From NCBI GenBank assembly GCA_020634235.1, contig JACKCB010000002.1, positions 620,001-684,000 of the forward strand: DNA of 64,000 nucleotides, in the 5' to 3' direction. A program made the translations under genes and the position numbers. The stretch's first letter is position 1, and the number at the start of each line of letters is the position of its first letter. The DNA comes from Ardenticatenaceae bacterium (GTDB lineage: Bacteria; Chloroflexota; Anaerolineae; Promineifilales; Promineifilaceae). Positions 52,712-61,111 of the stretch are shown here, piece by piece. The notes under the pieces are model-generated. The model was not told the origin of the DNA and did not search any database. It saw only the letters and a program-made list of their open reading frames with translations.

Positions 52712-54010
52712 CTACTGCTTGGCCGCGGTGATACCCAGCAGGAAATACTCTTCCGTGCGCTGGAAAGCCAGATTGGCCGCTTCCTCGGCCGTGATGTCAC
52801 CGTAAAAGGCGCGCTCAATCTCTTCGTCGGCCGTGCCTTCAATCTCATCCCAGGTACTGATCACCGGCACGCGCTGCATAATGGGGGCGGCGTCAATGAA
52901 GACGTAGCTGCGGCTGGGGCTAACGCTGGGGTTCAGGAAGGCATCAGACTCGGCCACGCTGATGAGCGAAGGCACGGTCCGGCCGGTGCCGGCGATGATG
53001 GTCTGGCCTTCTACCGAGTTGGCAAACTCAATGAAGGTCCAGGCCGCCTCCTTGTTCTCGGTAGCGGCCGACATGCAATAACCGTCACTATGCAGAATGC
53101 TGGCGGTCGTCTGGTTGTAGGGCAGCGGGGCGACGTCCCAGCTAAAGCTCTCGATCTCGCGGAAAGTGGGTGTGGCCCGGCGGCTGTCGAAGAACATGGC
53201 CGTCGTGCCGGCAATGAAGCGGCTTTCGCTGTCCTGGGCGGCTTCCTCTACCCGGCCGGGGACCACCCCATGCACCACCGACAAATCCACAAACCATTGC
53301 AACGCCGCCAGCGATGGGGGCCGGGTCAGCGTCAGGCGGGTTGGGTTGTTCGTATCGTCAACGATGGGCGCATCATTCTGCCACACAAAGGGTGCCAGGC
53401 GATAAAGCGAAGGCTCGATGCCTACCCCATACTGGTCAATGGTCCCGTCGCCGTCCAGGTCCTTGGTCAGCGCCGTAGCCGTGGCTACAAACTCATCCCA
53501 GGTCCACTTGTCGGGCGGATAGGCCACCCCGGCCGCGTCAAACAGATCCTTGTTGTAATACACCACCAGGCTGGAAATGTTCTGCGGCAGGCACATCAGC
53601 GTTCCTTGCCAGTCAAACGCCTCGGTGGCCACCGGATAGAAATCATCACGGCTGATCAGGTCGCTCTTGTCCAGGTAAGGGCCAACTGGCTCCAGCAGAT
53701 TGTTGGCCGCAAACGCCCCAAAGCGACGGTAGTTCATCAGGGTAACGTCGGGCGGGCTGCCGGCGGCAAATTCTGTGGCCAGTCGGGTGCGATACTCGCT
53801 GGCCGACGGAATATGGGTCAGCTCAATTTCAATCTCCGGGTGTTTTTCCTGAAAAGCATTCACCAGCTCCTGGTAGGCATTGTACTCGGCCGGGTCGCCA
53901 GACACCATGAAGGAGACCTTCTGCGGTTCTTGTTGGCCCAGGCTGCAAGCCGTGTTGAGCAGCCCTAGCATTAGCAGTAAAGAGGTGAAAATGAGGGAAC
54001 GTTTTAGCAC
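52712..54010 (-). CDS. Sugar ABC transporter substrate-binding lipoprotein
   Basis: 432 residues with a GTG start preceded by GGAGG. A lipobox (LLNTAC, Cys22) anchors it outside. The family-1 sugar-binding pattern is clear: VSFMVSGDPAEYNAYQELVNAFQEKHPEIEIELTHIP-type start, GSPPDVTLMNYRRFGAFA, and KWTWDEFVATATALTKDLDGDGTIDQYG. It delivers an oligosaccharide to the permeases encoded 400 bases upstream on the same strand. The ligand is not evident. Confidence 0.93.
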   Translation of the reverse strand: MLKRSLIFTSLLLMLGLLNTACSLGQQEPQKVSFMVSGDPAEYNAYQELVNAFQEKHPEIEIELTHIPSASEYRTRLATEFAAGSPPDVTLMNYRRFGAFAANNLLEPVGPYLDKSDLISRDDFYPVATEAFDWQGTLMCLPQNISSLVVYYNKDLFDAAGVAYPPDKWTWDEFVATATALTKDLDGDGTIDQYGVGIEPSLYRLAPFVWQNDAPIVDDTNNPTRLTLTRPPSLAALQWFVDLSVVHGVVPGRVEEAAQDSESRFIAGTTAMFFDSRRATPTFREIESFSWDVAPLPYNQTTASILHSDGYCMSAATENKEAAWTFIEFANSVEGQTIIAGTGRTVPSLISVAESDAFLNPSVSPSRSYVFIDAAPIMQRVPVISTWDEIEGTADEEIERAFYGDITAEEAANLAFQRTEEYFLLGITAAKQ

Positions 54011-54228
54011 GAGAGAATTCCTCCGAATTTAGTTTGAGATGCTGGTGTAGGGAGGCACCCCGGCCGGGTATGAGCTGCGCGCCATCGCCAGAGGAAATGG
54101 CATTACCGCCGAAGTTCCAATCCTACACCACGTTATTGAGATCAACGTCCACCACCCGGCCGGTTACACGCTTCGAAGCAAAGTGAACTATAGTCCCCTC
54201 TCCCACCACAACCAAAACAGGCACCTGA

Positions 54229-54377
54229 CTGCCAACCGCTTTCCTAAGCGAGTTCTAAGGGTCCATCCAAAATCAACTTTGGACTTTCCGTTCGTAGTAG
54301 CCGCTTTAGCGGTCTGCACGGCTAAAGCCTTTGCTACAAACTTAATTGCGAGCGAGTTCTAAGAAAGCGGCTGCCAG
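54229..54377. repeat. MITE-like palindromic repeat (GCTTTAGCGG/CGGCTAAAGCC core)
   Basis: The core 54295-54337 (GTAGTAGCCGCTTTAGCGG...CGGCTAAAGCC..CTAC) is near-identical to 56998-57041. Around it a perfect 13-base direct repeat AGCGAGTTCTAAG (54248-54260 and 54351-54363) and imperfect terminal inverted repeats (CTGCCAACCGCTTTTCCTA against its complement at 54360-54377) frame about 150 bases. It has no coding capacity and lies between the binding-protein and permease genes. The rest of the 396-base gap (54011-54406) holds only palindromes and no gene. Confidence 0.7.
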
Positions 54378-54406
54378 CGATTGGGCCATCCCCCCAACCC
54401 AAACCG

Positions 54407-55219
54407 CTACTCGTCAATACGCGCGAAGTAGGGCTGCAAAGCAATGAACAGCACCACCGGGATCAGCGTCGCCCACGCCGTGGCGGCCATCAACAGCGCC
54501 CACTGCGAGCGGCTGAGCTGCTGGAACAGTTGCAGCGCCACCGGCAGCGTGTAGTGGCTCTGGCTGCTCAAATACAGCAGCGGGCTGATGAAATCCCCCC
54601 AATAAAAGACAAAACTCAGCAATGCCACCCCGATCGCCGTCGGCCGCACAATCGGCAGCGCCACCCACCACCACATTTGCAGCACGCCTGCCCCATCTAA
54701 CTGGGCCGCGTCATACGTCGCCGCCGGAATACGCCGGAAGGCGCGATAAAACATCAGCACATAAAATGGGCTGGTGCCCATCCACGCCGGGGCGATCAAC
54801 GCCCAGATGGAGTCCAGCCAGCCCAGCTTTTCATACAAAAAGAAGCGTGTTGACCACAAAGCGATGCCCGGCACCATCAATACCGCCAGGGAAATGATGA
54901 CCCAGCGTCGCTGCCAGGCAGGTGCCAGCCGCGCCATCGCCAGCCCGGCCCAGGAACCGGTCACCAGGGTCAGGGGAACGCCCAGGGCCACTACCAGCAT
55001 GGAGTTTAGGGCGAAGCGGCCGATATGCACCAACTCCCACACCCTGGTGAAGTTGCTTAGGGTGGGGCGCGACGGCAGCAGTTGCAGTGAGGTGGGCAGT
55101 GGCACCCCGGCCGGGTGCAAAGCCGCACTCACCATCCAGAACAGCGGCAGCAAGAAGACCACCGCCACCAGCAGTTGCAGCGCCGATCTGGCCCGTGAGC
55201 TAGAGGACGAATGTTTCAT
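54407..55219 (-). CDS. Sugar ABC transporter permease (MalG-like)
   Basis: ATG 55219 (270 residues), overlapping the preceding permease gene by 20 bases. Six membrane helices and the EAA loop (YDAAQLDGAGVLQMWWWVALPIVRP) mark it as the MalG-type subunit. SWAGLAMARL and FVFYWGDFISPLLYL are also typical. It forms the membrane channel with the MalF-like partner. No ATPase gene is nearby, so a shared MsmK-like ATPase elsewhere is likely. Confidence 0.92.
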   Translation of the reverse strand: MKHSSSSSRARSALQLLVAVVFLLPLFWMVSAALHPAGVPLPTSLQLLPSRPTLSNFTRVWELVHIGRFALNSMLVVALGVPLTLVTGSWAGLAMARLAPAWQRRWVIISLAVLMVPGIALWSTRFFLYEKLGWLDSIWALIAPAWMGTSPFYVLMFYRAFRRIPAATYDAAQLDGAGVLQMWWWVALPIVRPTAIGVALLSFVFYWGDFISPLLYLSSQSHYTLPVALQLFQQLSRSQWALLMAATAWATLIPVVLFIALQPYFARIDE

Positions 55220-56111
55220 CGGTGGTGCCAATATCCCACTGCCGGGCAATGATATAAAGCAAGATCACAATCAGGCCCGTCAGCAAATACATAACCCACA
55301 GCGCCGCGCTGGCCACGCCAAAAGAAAACAGGTCAAACCCCTGCTCGTAAACAAACATCGGCAGGGTGTAGGTAGCGTAATACGGTCCGCCATCGGTCAT
55401 CAACAAGATGGCCGTAAAAGACTCCTGGAAGGTCAAAATAACGTCGCGGAAGATGAGCAGCAGCAGGATGGGCGCGATGAGCGGCAGCGCGATATAGCGC
55501 ACCAGCCCAAGAGTGCCGGCCCCGTCGATCCGCGCTGCATCATGCAGCTCTGGCGGCAAATCTTGCAGTGCCGCAAAGCTGACCAGGAAACCCTCGCCAA
55601 TCTGCCACAAAGACATGATGATGAGCGCCGGCTTGGCCCAGGCAGGATCCACCAGCCAGTTGGGCGGCACCACGCCCAGGCTGCCCAGCAGCAGGTTCAT
55701 CGGACCATACAGCGGGTTGAAGATCCACAGCCAGGCCAGGGCATAGGCAGCGCTGGGGATGACACTGGGCAGGTAGACAGTGGCCCGGAACCAGTTAACG
55801 AACCGGCCACCGCGCTGCATAAGATAGGCCACCAGGAACGCCCCAAAAACGCGCATCGGCACTGGCAAAATGATAAGCGCCAGAGAGTTCTGCACACTCA
55901 GGTTGAAAAGCTCATCTGTATAGGCGAGAATAAAGTTGAGGTTGCCGGCCCAGCGTGGTGCCGATAAACCGTCGTAATGGAAGAAGGCCAGGCCAAAGGA
56001 GATCAGTGCCGGTATCACGACCAGCACAACGATGCCCACCGCATAGGGCAAAAGCAGCAGGCGCAGCCGGGCCTGGTAAGAGAGTTGGGGTAAGCGTCGG
56101 AGATTGAGCAT
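55200..56111 (-). CDS. Sugar ABC transporter permease (MalF-like)
   Basis: I chose ATG 56111 (303 residues): an ATG at 56159 lies inside a good promoter (TTGACA-17-TAAACT), so the mRNA would start after it. The protein has six membrane helices, the EAA loop (HDAARIDGAGTLGLVRYIALPLIAP) and MTDGGPYYATYTLPMFVYEQGF, all typical of MalF-type subunits. It is the first gene of the importer operon; the MalG-type gene overlaps its 3' end. Confidence 0.92.
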   Translation of the reverse strand: MLNLRRLPQLSYQARLRLLLLPYAVGIVVLVVIPALISFGLAFFHYDGLSAPRWAGNLNFILAYTDELFNLSVQNSLALIILPVPMRVFGAFLVAYLMQRGGRFVNWFRATVYLPSVIPSAAYALAWLWIFNPLYGPMNLLLGSLGVVPPNWLVDPAWAKPALIIMSLWQIGEGFLVSFAALQDLPPELHDAARIDGAGTLGLVRYIALPLIAPILLLLIFRDVILTFQESFTAILLMTDGGPYYATYTLPMFVYEQGFDLFSFGVASAALWVMYLLTGLIVILLYIIARQWDIGTTDETFVL

Positions 56112-56137
56112 AGGGGCGTTACTTTGAATCGCGCGGT

Positions 56138-56166
56138 AGTTTACGGGTACGTCATCCATTTGTCAA
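56138..56166 (-). promoter_or_regulatory. Promoter of the sugar importer permease operon
   Basis: A perfect TTGACA (56166-56161) and TAAACT (56143-56138) are exactly 17 bases apart; expected +1 near 56131, 20 bases before ATG 56111. It rules out the longer start at 56159. Confidence 0.72.
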
Positions 56167-56309
56167 CCACGCGAAAAGCAGCGCCCGGCCGGGAATATCC
56201 CGGCCGGGGGGAACCTTTTGCCACAGTCTGGCGTCTATTAAGTTGGAGAGGTCGGTTGGATTGTCCCCGGCCGGGTACGTTCACAGCGCGATTTAAGGAA
56301 GTGAGAGAA

Positions 56310-56963
56310 ATGAAAATGAGAACCCTACTTATCCTAACAGTGACCATCTTTGCCCTGGCCGCTTGCAGCGGTCCCAGCGGCACCGAGCCGGAAGCCGCGC
56401 TCAACAACAGTGCCACCCCGGAGAAAGTATTGGCCACCGCCGCCGCCGTGCAAGAGCCGGCCACCAAACCACCCACCATCAGCGCCCCGGCCAGCCCCAC
56501 CGCCGTCGAAACAGTCAGCGACACCGCAACCCGCGCCGAGGCCGCCACCTCAGAAGCCACCACCGGCGGCGCGGCTACCGCCGGCGAGGCAGTCGCACCG
56601 GTAGAGGTGGACCTGAGCCAGATAACCCCCGGACCGGTGGGCGATGGTACGCCGCGAGAAATGCCCCAACCAGGTGTCCCCAACCCCCAGGTCTACGCCC
56701 AACAACGCGCCAGCGAAGACCTGGCTCGGCGGCTGGGCATAGACATCAGCGCCGTCACCCTCGTCAGCGTCAAAGCTGTCGATTGGCCCGATGGCTCGCT
56801 GGGCTGTCCTGCCCCCGGCATGGCCTATACCCAGGCCATCGTTCCCGGTTACCAGTTCATCCTGGCGGCCCAGGGGCAGCAGTACACCTACCACACCAAC
56901 ATGGCCGGCAGCCAGACCATCCTTTGCGGTCCCGACGGCGCGCCCGTACCCGCCAACAACTAA
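56310..56963 (+). CDS. Lipoprotein with conserved C-terminal Cys domain
   Basis: I chose ATG 56310 (GGAAGTGAG upstream; 217 residues); the frame is open further upstream but across palindromes. The lipobox is LAAC (Cys19 or so), followed by a Thr/Ala linker. A C-terminal domain (about 145-215) reads LARRLGIDISAVTLVSVKAVDWPDGSLGCPAPGMAYTQ and later a second Cys (TILCGP), so one disulfide is likely. Comparable small domains occur in other lipoproteins of these bacteria, but I cannot name the family. It is followed by a MITE-like repeat. Confidence 0.75.
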   Translation: MKMRTLLILTVTIFALAACSGPSGTEPEAALNNSATPEKVLATAAAVQEPATKPPTISAPASPTAVETVSDTATRAEAATSEATTGGAATAGEAVAPVEVDLSQITPGPVGDGTPREMPQPGVPNPQVYAQQRASEDLARRLGIDISAVTLVSVKAVDWPDGSLGCPAPGMAYTQAIVPGYQFILAAQGQQYTYHTNMAGSQTILCGPDGAPVPANN

Positions 56964-56965
56964 GT

Positions 56966-57061
56966 GAGCGTCTAAAAACAACTTCCCTTTTCTGTTTGTA
57001 GTAACCGCTTTAGCGGTCTGGGCGGCTGAAGCCGCTACTACAAACTAATTTCTGGACGCTC
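56966..57061. repeat. Second copy of the MITE-like palindromic repeat
   Basis: GAGCGTC (56966-56972) and GACGCTC (57055-57061) form short terminal inverted repeats around the shared core (56998-57041, GTAGTAACCGCTTTAGCGG to GGCTGAAGCCGCTACTAC). The core can fold into one or two hairpins. Right after it (57063-57110) lies the second copy of the CGTTCACA...CGAACCC.AAGGCTT repeat seen at 11859-11905. Confidence 0.65.
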
Positions 57062-57120
57062 TCGTTCACAGATAAGTTGTGTCCAGAAAACGAACCCTAA
57101 GGCTTCACCGCACCAACAAA

Positions 57121-57154
57121 AGACCCCAAGGATTTTCTAAAACTCTTGGGGTCT
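57121..57154 (-). terminator. Terminator of the glutamate synthase operon
   Basis: AGACCCCAAG and CTTGGGGTCT (57121-57130 and 57145-57154) form a 10-bp stem; on the minus strand TTTGTTGG follows. It begins 8 bases after the stop of the last operon gene. Confidence 0.75.
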
Positions 57155-57161
57155 GAACCGC

Positions 57162-59771
57162 TTAGTCGTGCTGGTTAGGAGCCACCCACGCCTCTTCGGC
57201 TTGCAGCACCCGTACCCGGGCCGGGCCGATTTTTATGTAAATCTCTTCCGGGGCGCGGGCGGTCCCGGCCACCGTCAGCAATGTATCCACCGGCAGCCCA
57301 AACAGCCGCGCGTTCTCTTCCAGATAGGGCCGGATCAACGCCCAGTCGCGCTGTTCAAACGGATAGAATTCGCCCCCGTTAAGCTGGTCCGCTGTGACTT
57401 TGCCCTGCGGATCGCGCACATAAATTGCCCCACCTGATGCCAGCGAGAAGAGGTTGCCCCCCGGATAAGGTTCTGGCAGCGCCTCTACCTGGCCATCGTC
57501 CGTCAGGCGGAGACCATTGAGCACCACAAAGCCGCCACCGTTGTGTGGGTCGCCAGCCATAAACGACTCGGCCAGGTAATCCAGGCAGGTGCCATTGATA
57601 ATGGCCCGCGGCTTGCCCACCGCGTTGATAAACGGCCGCCCGGCCGCGTTCCCCAACACATACAGCTCGCCCCCCTTGGCCGCATAAGCAAAAGTCTGGC
57701 CCACGTCCCCGTGCACCACCAGCTTGCCCTGCTTCATAATCTGCGCCAACTGGTCCTGGGCATTGCCATGCACGTGAATCTCCGCCCCGTCAATGCCCGA
57801 AGCCAGGTAATCGCCGGGGGAACCATACACATCAATGCGCACACCGGCCGATGACACGCCCAGCCCGTTACCTAAGAAGCGATGCCCGGCCGCGTGGGCA
57901 ACCAGGAAGCGGCGAAAGCCATTATCGTTCAGGCGTACAATCTCCGCCGCCACCGAACGGGGTCCTTCCGGCTCGTAACCGCGTGCATCAATAACCACCA
58001 TCTGGCCGGCCGATCCGGGCAAGGGGGCAGCATCGCCGGCGCAAACGCAGACATAGCGCTCACTAGGGGCGTGGCATATCATATCCACCAGGTGGGCCAG
58101 GCTCTCGTCGTACAGGGCCAGCAGGCTGCTGCGCCGCAGTTGGCCGGTGGGGTAGCGCCGGTCCAGCAGCAGGGTGAGGACTCCCAGGGCACGCTCCCGG
58201 CCGGGATCATCCACCGCCTGCCCCTCCAGCGCCAGCAAGAAGCCGCGCACGTCATCGTAACGCCAGTGGGGCAGTTGGCTCGTGACCCAGGCAAACAGCT
58301 CAGGGGCACCGCCCGCGGGCAAGGTGATGGTTCTGGGCGGCACCGCTGCTTCCTGCCCATTGTGGCCGCCATAAGGCTGCCGGCTCACATCCACCTGCAC
58401 CTCCCGGCCAAACTTATCCGTACACACCAGCCGGACCGGCCCATTTTCCTGCGGGTAAGCGCTGAAGATAAACGCCCCGCCGTCGGTATGGCTGCCACCA
58501 CGAGCATTCCAATATTTGTCGGCCCGCGACCAGAAGCGGCCGTCTTCACGGGCCAGCGAAGCCAACGCCGCATCAATGCCCTGCTTCTCCGACGCCGCAA
58601 AGCCGATGGCCGGGCCATCCGGCCCCGCCTGCTGCCAGGCAAAGACCTGTGGCCGCAGCATGGAGGTGTCGGTGATGGCCGTCAGGCGGTACACCGGCCG
58701 GGTCTCCACCTCTTCCGATTGGGCAATGATAAAAAACCACGGCCCGTCGGGCGAGCTGTGCATGTGCGTCTCCTGCAGCGCCCGGTAGATATGCTGCTTC
58801 TCCGGCGGCAGCATCGTGAAATCCCGCTCCGTCGTGGGGGCCAGCGCCTCAATCACATACTCCAGCGGATAGCCATAGACCCGGTGCAGCAGGTCAAACA
58901 CCTGCACCGAAACCTCCGTATCGGTCAGGAACAGCGGGTAGATGTTGCGCTGGGCCAGGTATTCACCAATGGAAGCATAGTTGGCGAAATCGCCATTGTG
59001 CACCAGCGCCTCATTCAGGCCAATGAACGGATGTGCCCCGCCCGGATGCCACACCCGCCCTTTCGTCGGATAGCGATGGTGGCCAATCCAGACGTGCGCC
59101 CGCAAATCCTCAAGCTGATAGTAGCGCACCACGTCATCGGCATAGGCCACGGCTTTCATGACCAGCAGGTTCTTGCCATGCGACAGCACAAAGGCACGCG
59201 TGACGCCCTCAGAAGCGTAGAACTCGCGGTTCAGGCGGTAGGTATTCTGGAAAACAATCTCGTCTTCCACCTGCCGTCGGGTAAGCGTTAGCCCATTCGC
59301 CGCGCAGAAGTCCGCATACACCGCCTCTTTCACCCGCACAAAATAAACCACCACATCGGGGGGGCGCACGTCCAGGCGCGGCAGGGCCTGGTAGTCGGGC
59401 ATTTGGGGCATTACGCGCACGTGGTCAATCTCAAAAACGGGCTGGATGTGCTTCTGCTCCACGTCCGGTCGGCAGTCCGGATCCAGGTAGGCAATAGCCA
59501 GCAGGTAATCTTGGGCCAGGATCGCTGGCGTCACGCCAAACTGGGTGGCATCTAGCCCCACGGCGGCAATGCCCCCCCCTTTGCCGTTGCCACGGTTACG
59601 CATCTGGTCCAAGGCTTGCAGCAAGTGGCGGCCGGCCACCTGCTCGCTGGATGCCATACCAATAACCCCGCAGCCACCTTCGGCGGTCTCATCCCGGCCG
59701 GGGTCATCCACCAACCACGCCGGTCGCAGCGCCTTCCGCGAATCTAGCAATCTGTCGATCAAATCCATCAT
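57162..59771 (-). CDS. Glutamate synthase, glutaminase plus GXGXG domains
   Basis: 869 residues. A class-II glutamine amidotransferase domain begins at Cys34 (GGCGVIG) after a 33-residue extension that would have to be removed to free the catalytic Cys; ALDQMRNRGNGKGGGIA, HHRYPTKGRVWHPGGAHPF and ALVHNGDFANY complete it. A middle part (about 400-610) has no motif I know. The C-terminal GXGXG domain (about 620-770: GYEPEG, GSPGDYLASGIDGAEIHVHGNAQDQ, NGTCLDYLAESF) is the structural helix of GltB. It makes ammonia for the FMN subunit encoded 6 bases upstream. This split and re-fusion differs from the single GltB of most bacteria. Confidence 0.92.
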   Translation of the reverse strand: MMDLIDRLLDSRKALRPAWLVDDPGRDETAEGGCGVIGMASSEQVAGRHLLQALDQMRNRGNGKGGGIAAVGLDATQFGVTPAILAQDYLLAIAYLDPDCRPDVEQKHIQPVFEIDHVRVMPQMPDYQALPRLDVRPPDVVVYFVRVKEAVYADFCAANGLTLTRRQVEDEIVFQNTYRLNREFYASEGVTRAFVLSHGKNLLVMKAVAYADDVVRYYQLEDLRAHVWIGHHRYPTKGRVWHPGGAHPFIGLNEALVHNGDFANYASIGEYLAQRNIYPLFLTDTEVSVQVFDLLHRVYGYPLEYVIEALAPTTERDFTMLPPEKQHIYRALQETHMHSSPDGPWFFIIAQSEEVETRPVYRLTAITDTSMLRPQVFAWQQAGPDGPAIGFAASEKQGIDAALASLAREDGRFWSRADKYWNARGGSHTDGGAFIFSAYPQENGPVRLVCTDKFGREVQVDVSRQPYGGHNGQEAAVPPRTITLPAGGAPELFAWVTSQLPHWRYDDVRGFLLALEGQAVDDPGRERALGVLTLLLDRRYPTGQLRRSSLLALYDESLAHLVDMICHAPSERYVCVCAGDAAPLPGSAGQMVVIDARGYEPEGPRSVAAEIVRLNDNGFRRFLVAHAAGHRFLGNGLGVSSAGVRIDVYGSPGDYLASGIDGAEIHVHGNAQDQLAQIMKQGKLVVHGDVGQTFAYAAKGGELYVLGNAAGRPFINAVGKPRAIINGTCLDYLAESFMAGDPHNGGGFVVLNGLRLTDDGQVEALPEPYPGGNLFSLASGGAIYVRDPQGKVTADQLNGGEFYPFEQRDWALIRPYLEENARLFGLPVDTLLTVAGTARAPEEIYIKIGPARVRVLQAEEAWVAPNQHD

Positions 59772-59777
59772 CTTTCC

Positions 59778-61091
59778 CTATTTCCGGTAGACCAGCAAAT
59801 CCCGCCGCCCCCGCAGTTGGCGGATATCCGTCAGACCCAGACGACGCAAAATGCCATCCAACTGCCCGGCGATAGCCCGATACAGGTTACCAATGCGCTG
59901 TGCCCCCCACTCCGGCTTCACCAGCAGTTGCAGCTCCGGGTCGGTCGTCGTCAGGCCAAACGGGCAGCCCCGGCCGCGTTCACAATTGGAGCAGCGCGTA
60001 CAGCCCAGCGCCACCAGGTCCCCCGTGCCAATCACGCAGCCATCCGCGCCCAGGGCAATGGCCTTGGCAATATCATAAGCCGTGCGCACGCCACCGCTGG
60101 CCATCACCGTGATCTCGTCCCGGATGCCCTCACCCGCCAGGTACTTATGCACCCTGGGAATGGCAAACTCAATGGGCATGGCAATATTCTTCTTGGCGAT
60201 TTCCGGGGCTGCGCCCGTGCCGCCATAGGAACCATCCAGATGGACAATATGCGCTCCCGCATAATAACTGCCTACGGCAACCATGTCCACGTCATGCGGC
60301 GTGGAGACCTTCACCGACACCACCGCATCGGGATTGATCGCCTTGATCCAATCCACATGCTTGCGATGATCTTCCACCGAATAGACCGAGTGAAACGGAA
60401 ACGGCGAAAACAGGCTCACCCACGGCACGCTTTCACGCAGTTGGGCCACTGAGGTGGTGGATTTATCCCCCAGGAGATGGCCGCCCAGGCCCGGCTTGGC
60501 ACCCTGCGCATACTTAAATTCGACAATACGCGCCTGCTGGATAGTTTCTTCCCGCACGCCAAACATACCGGTAGCCACCTGGGTGATAATGTGATCCTTG
60601 TAAGGCAGCAAAGCGGGCGGATAGCCCCCTTCACCGGTGCAGGTGAAGGTTTGCCATGCCTGTGCCGCCCTGGCACGGGAAAGCATTACTTGCTCGCTAA
60701 CCGAGCCGTAAGACATGCCACCACCATAAAACGGCAGGCCAATCGTAATGCGCTGCGCCAGTTCGCCAGCCTCATCGCTGCGCCGGTTAAGGGGCAAGGT
60801 GAGGTTCACCGCCGTTTCTGGGGCAATCCACTCGCTTTCCGGCCGGAACTTCAGGTCCAGCCGGTCAAAGCCGCCCCCAGAACGCCCAACCTTGTATTCC
60901 AGCCCATTGGCCGGAACGCGCCCATGCTCCGCCATGTACCAGGTGGCCAGGATCAGATCATCCGTCCAGCGAAAATCCCCCAGCGCTGGCGGTTTGCCCA
61001 TCGCCAGGCTTGCCCAGTTGACAAAACCCTGGTGCAAAAGGTGAATATTCTTCTCAACAACTTCCGGGTGAATCGGTTTCTGTTCGTCCAT
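59778..61091 (-). CDS. Glutamate synthase FMN and iron-sulfur domain
   Basis: ATG 61091 (437 residues). It has the FMN-binding barrel (FYGGGMSYGSVSEQVMLSRARAAQ, TGEGGYPP, PGLGGHLLGDK, VSVKVSTPHDVD, GSYGGTGAAPE) and the [3Fe-4S] motif CTRCSNCERGRGCP with ASGGVRTAYDIAKAIALGADG before it. It adds ammonia to 2-oxoglutarate and reduces the product. The reductant is probably ferredoxin or another protein; no GltD small subunit lies in the operon. It sits between its paralogue and the glutaminase gene. Confidence 0.94.
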   Translation of the reverse strand: MDEQKPIHPEVVEKNIHLLHQGFVNWASLAMGKPPALGDFRWTDDLILATWYMAEHGRVPANGLEYKVGRSGGGFDRLDLKFRPESEWIAPETAVNLTLPLNRRSDEAGELAQRITIGLPFYGGGMSYGSVSEQVMLSRARAAQAWQTFTCTGEGGYPPALLPYKDHIITQVATGMFGVREETIQQARIVEFKYAQGAKPGLGGHLLGDKSTTSVAQLRESVPWVSLFSPFPFHSVYSVEDHRKHVDWIKAINPDAVVSVKVSTPHDVDMVAVGSYYAGAHIVHLDGSYGGTGAAPEIAKKNIAMPIEFAIPRVHKYLAGEGIRDEITVMASGGVRTAYDIAKAIALGADGCVIGTGDLVALGCTRCSNCERGRGCPFGLTTTDPELQLLVKPEWGAQRIGNLYRAIAGQLDGILRRLGLTDIRQLRGRRDLLVYRK

Positions 61092-61111
61092 CACGCTCAA
61101 TCCATAACTCG

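Noticed and set aside
56112..56159. Longer start for the MalF-like permease
   Set aside because: A TTGACA-17-TAAACT promoter overlaps it, so the transcript would begin after this ATG.
57882..59291. 469-residue plus-strand open frame opposite glutamate synthase
   Set aside because: It lies fully antisense to a well-supported gene and its sequence has no family pattern.
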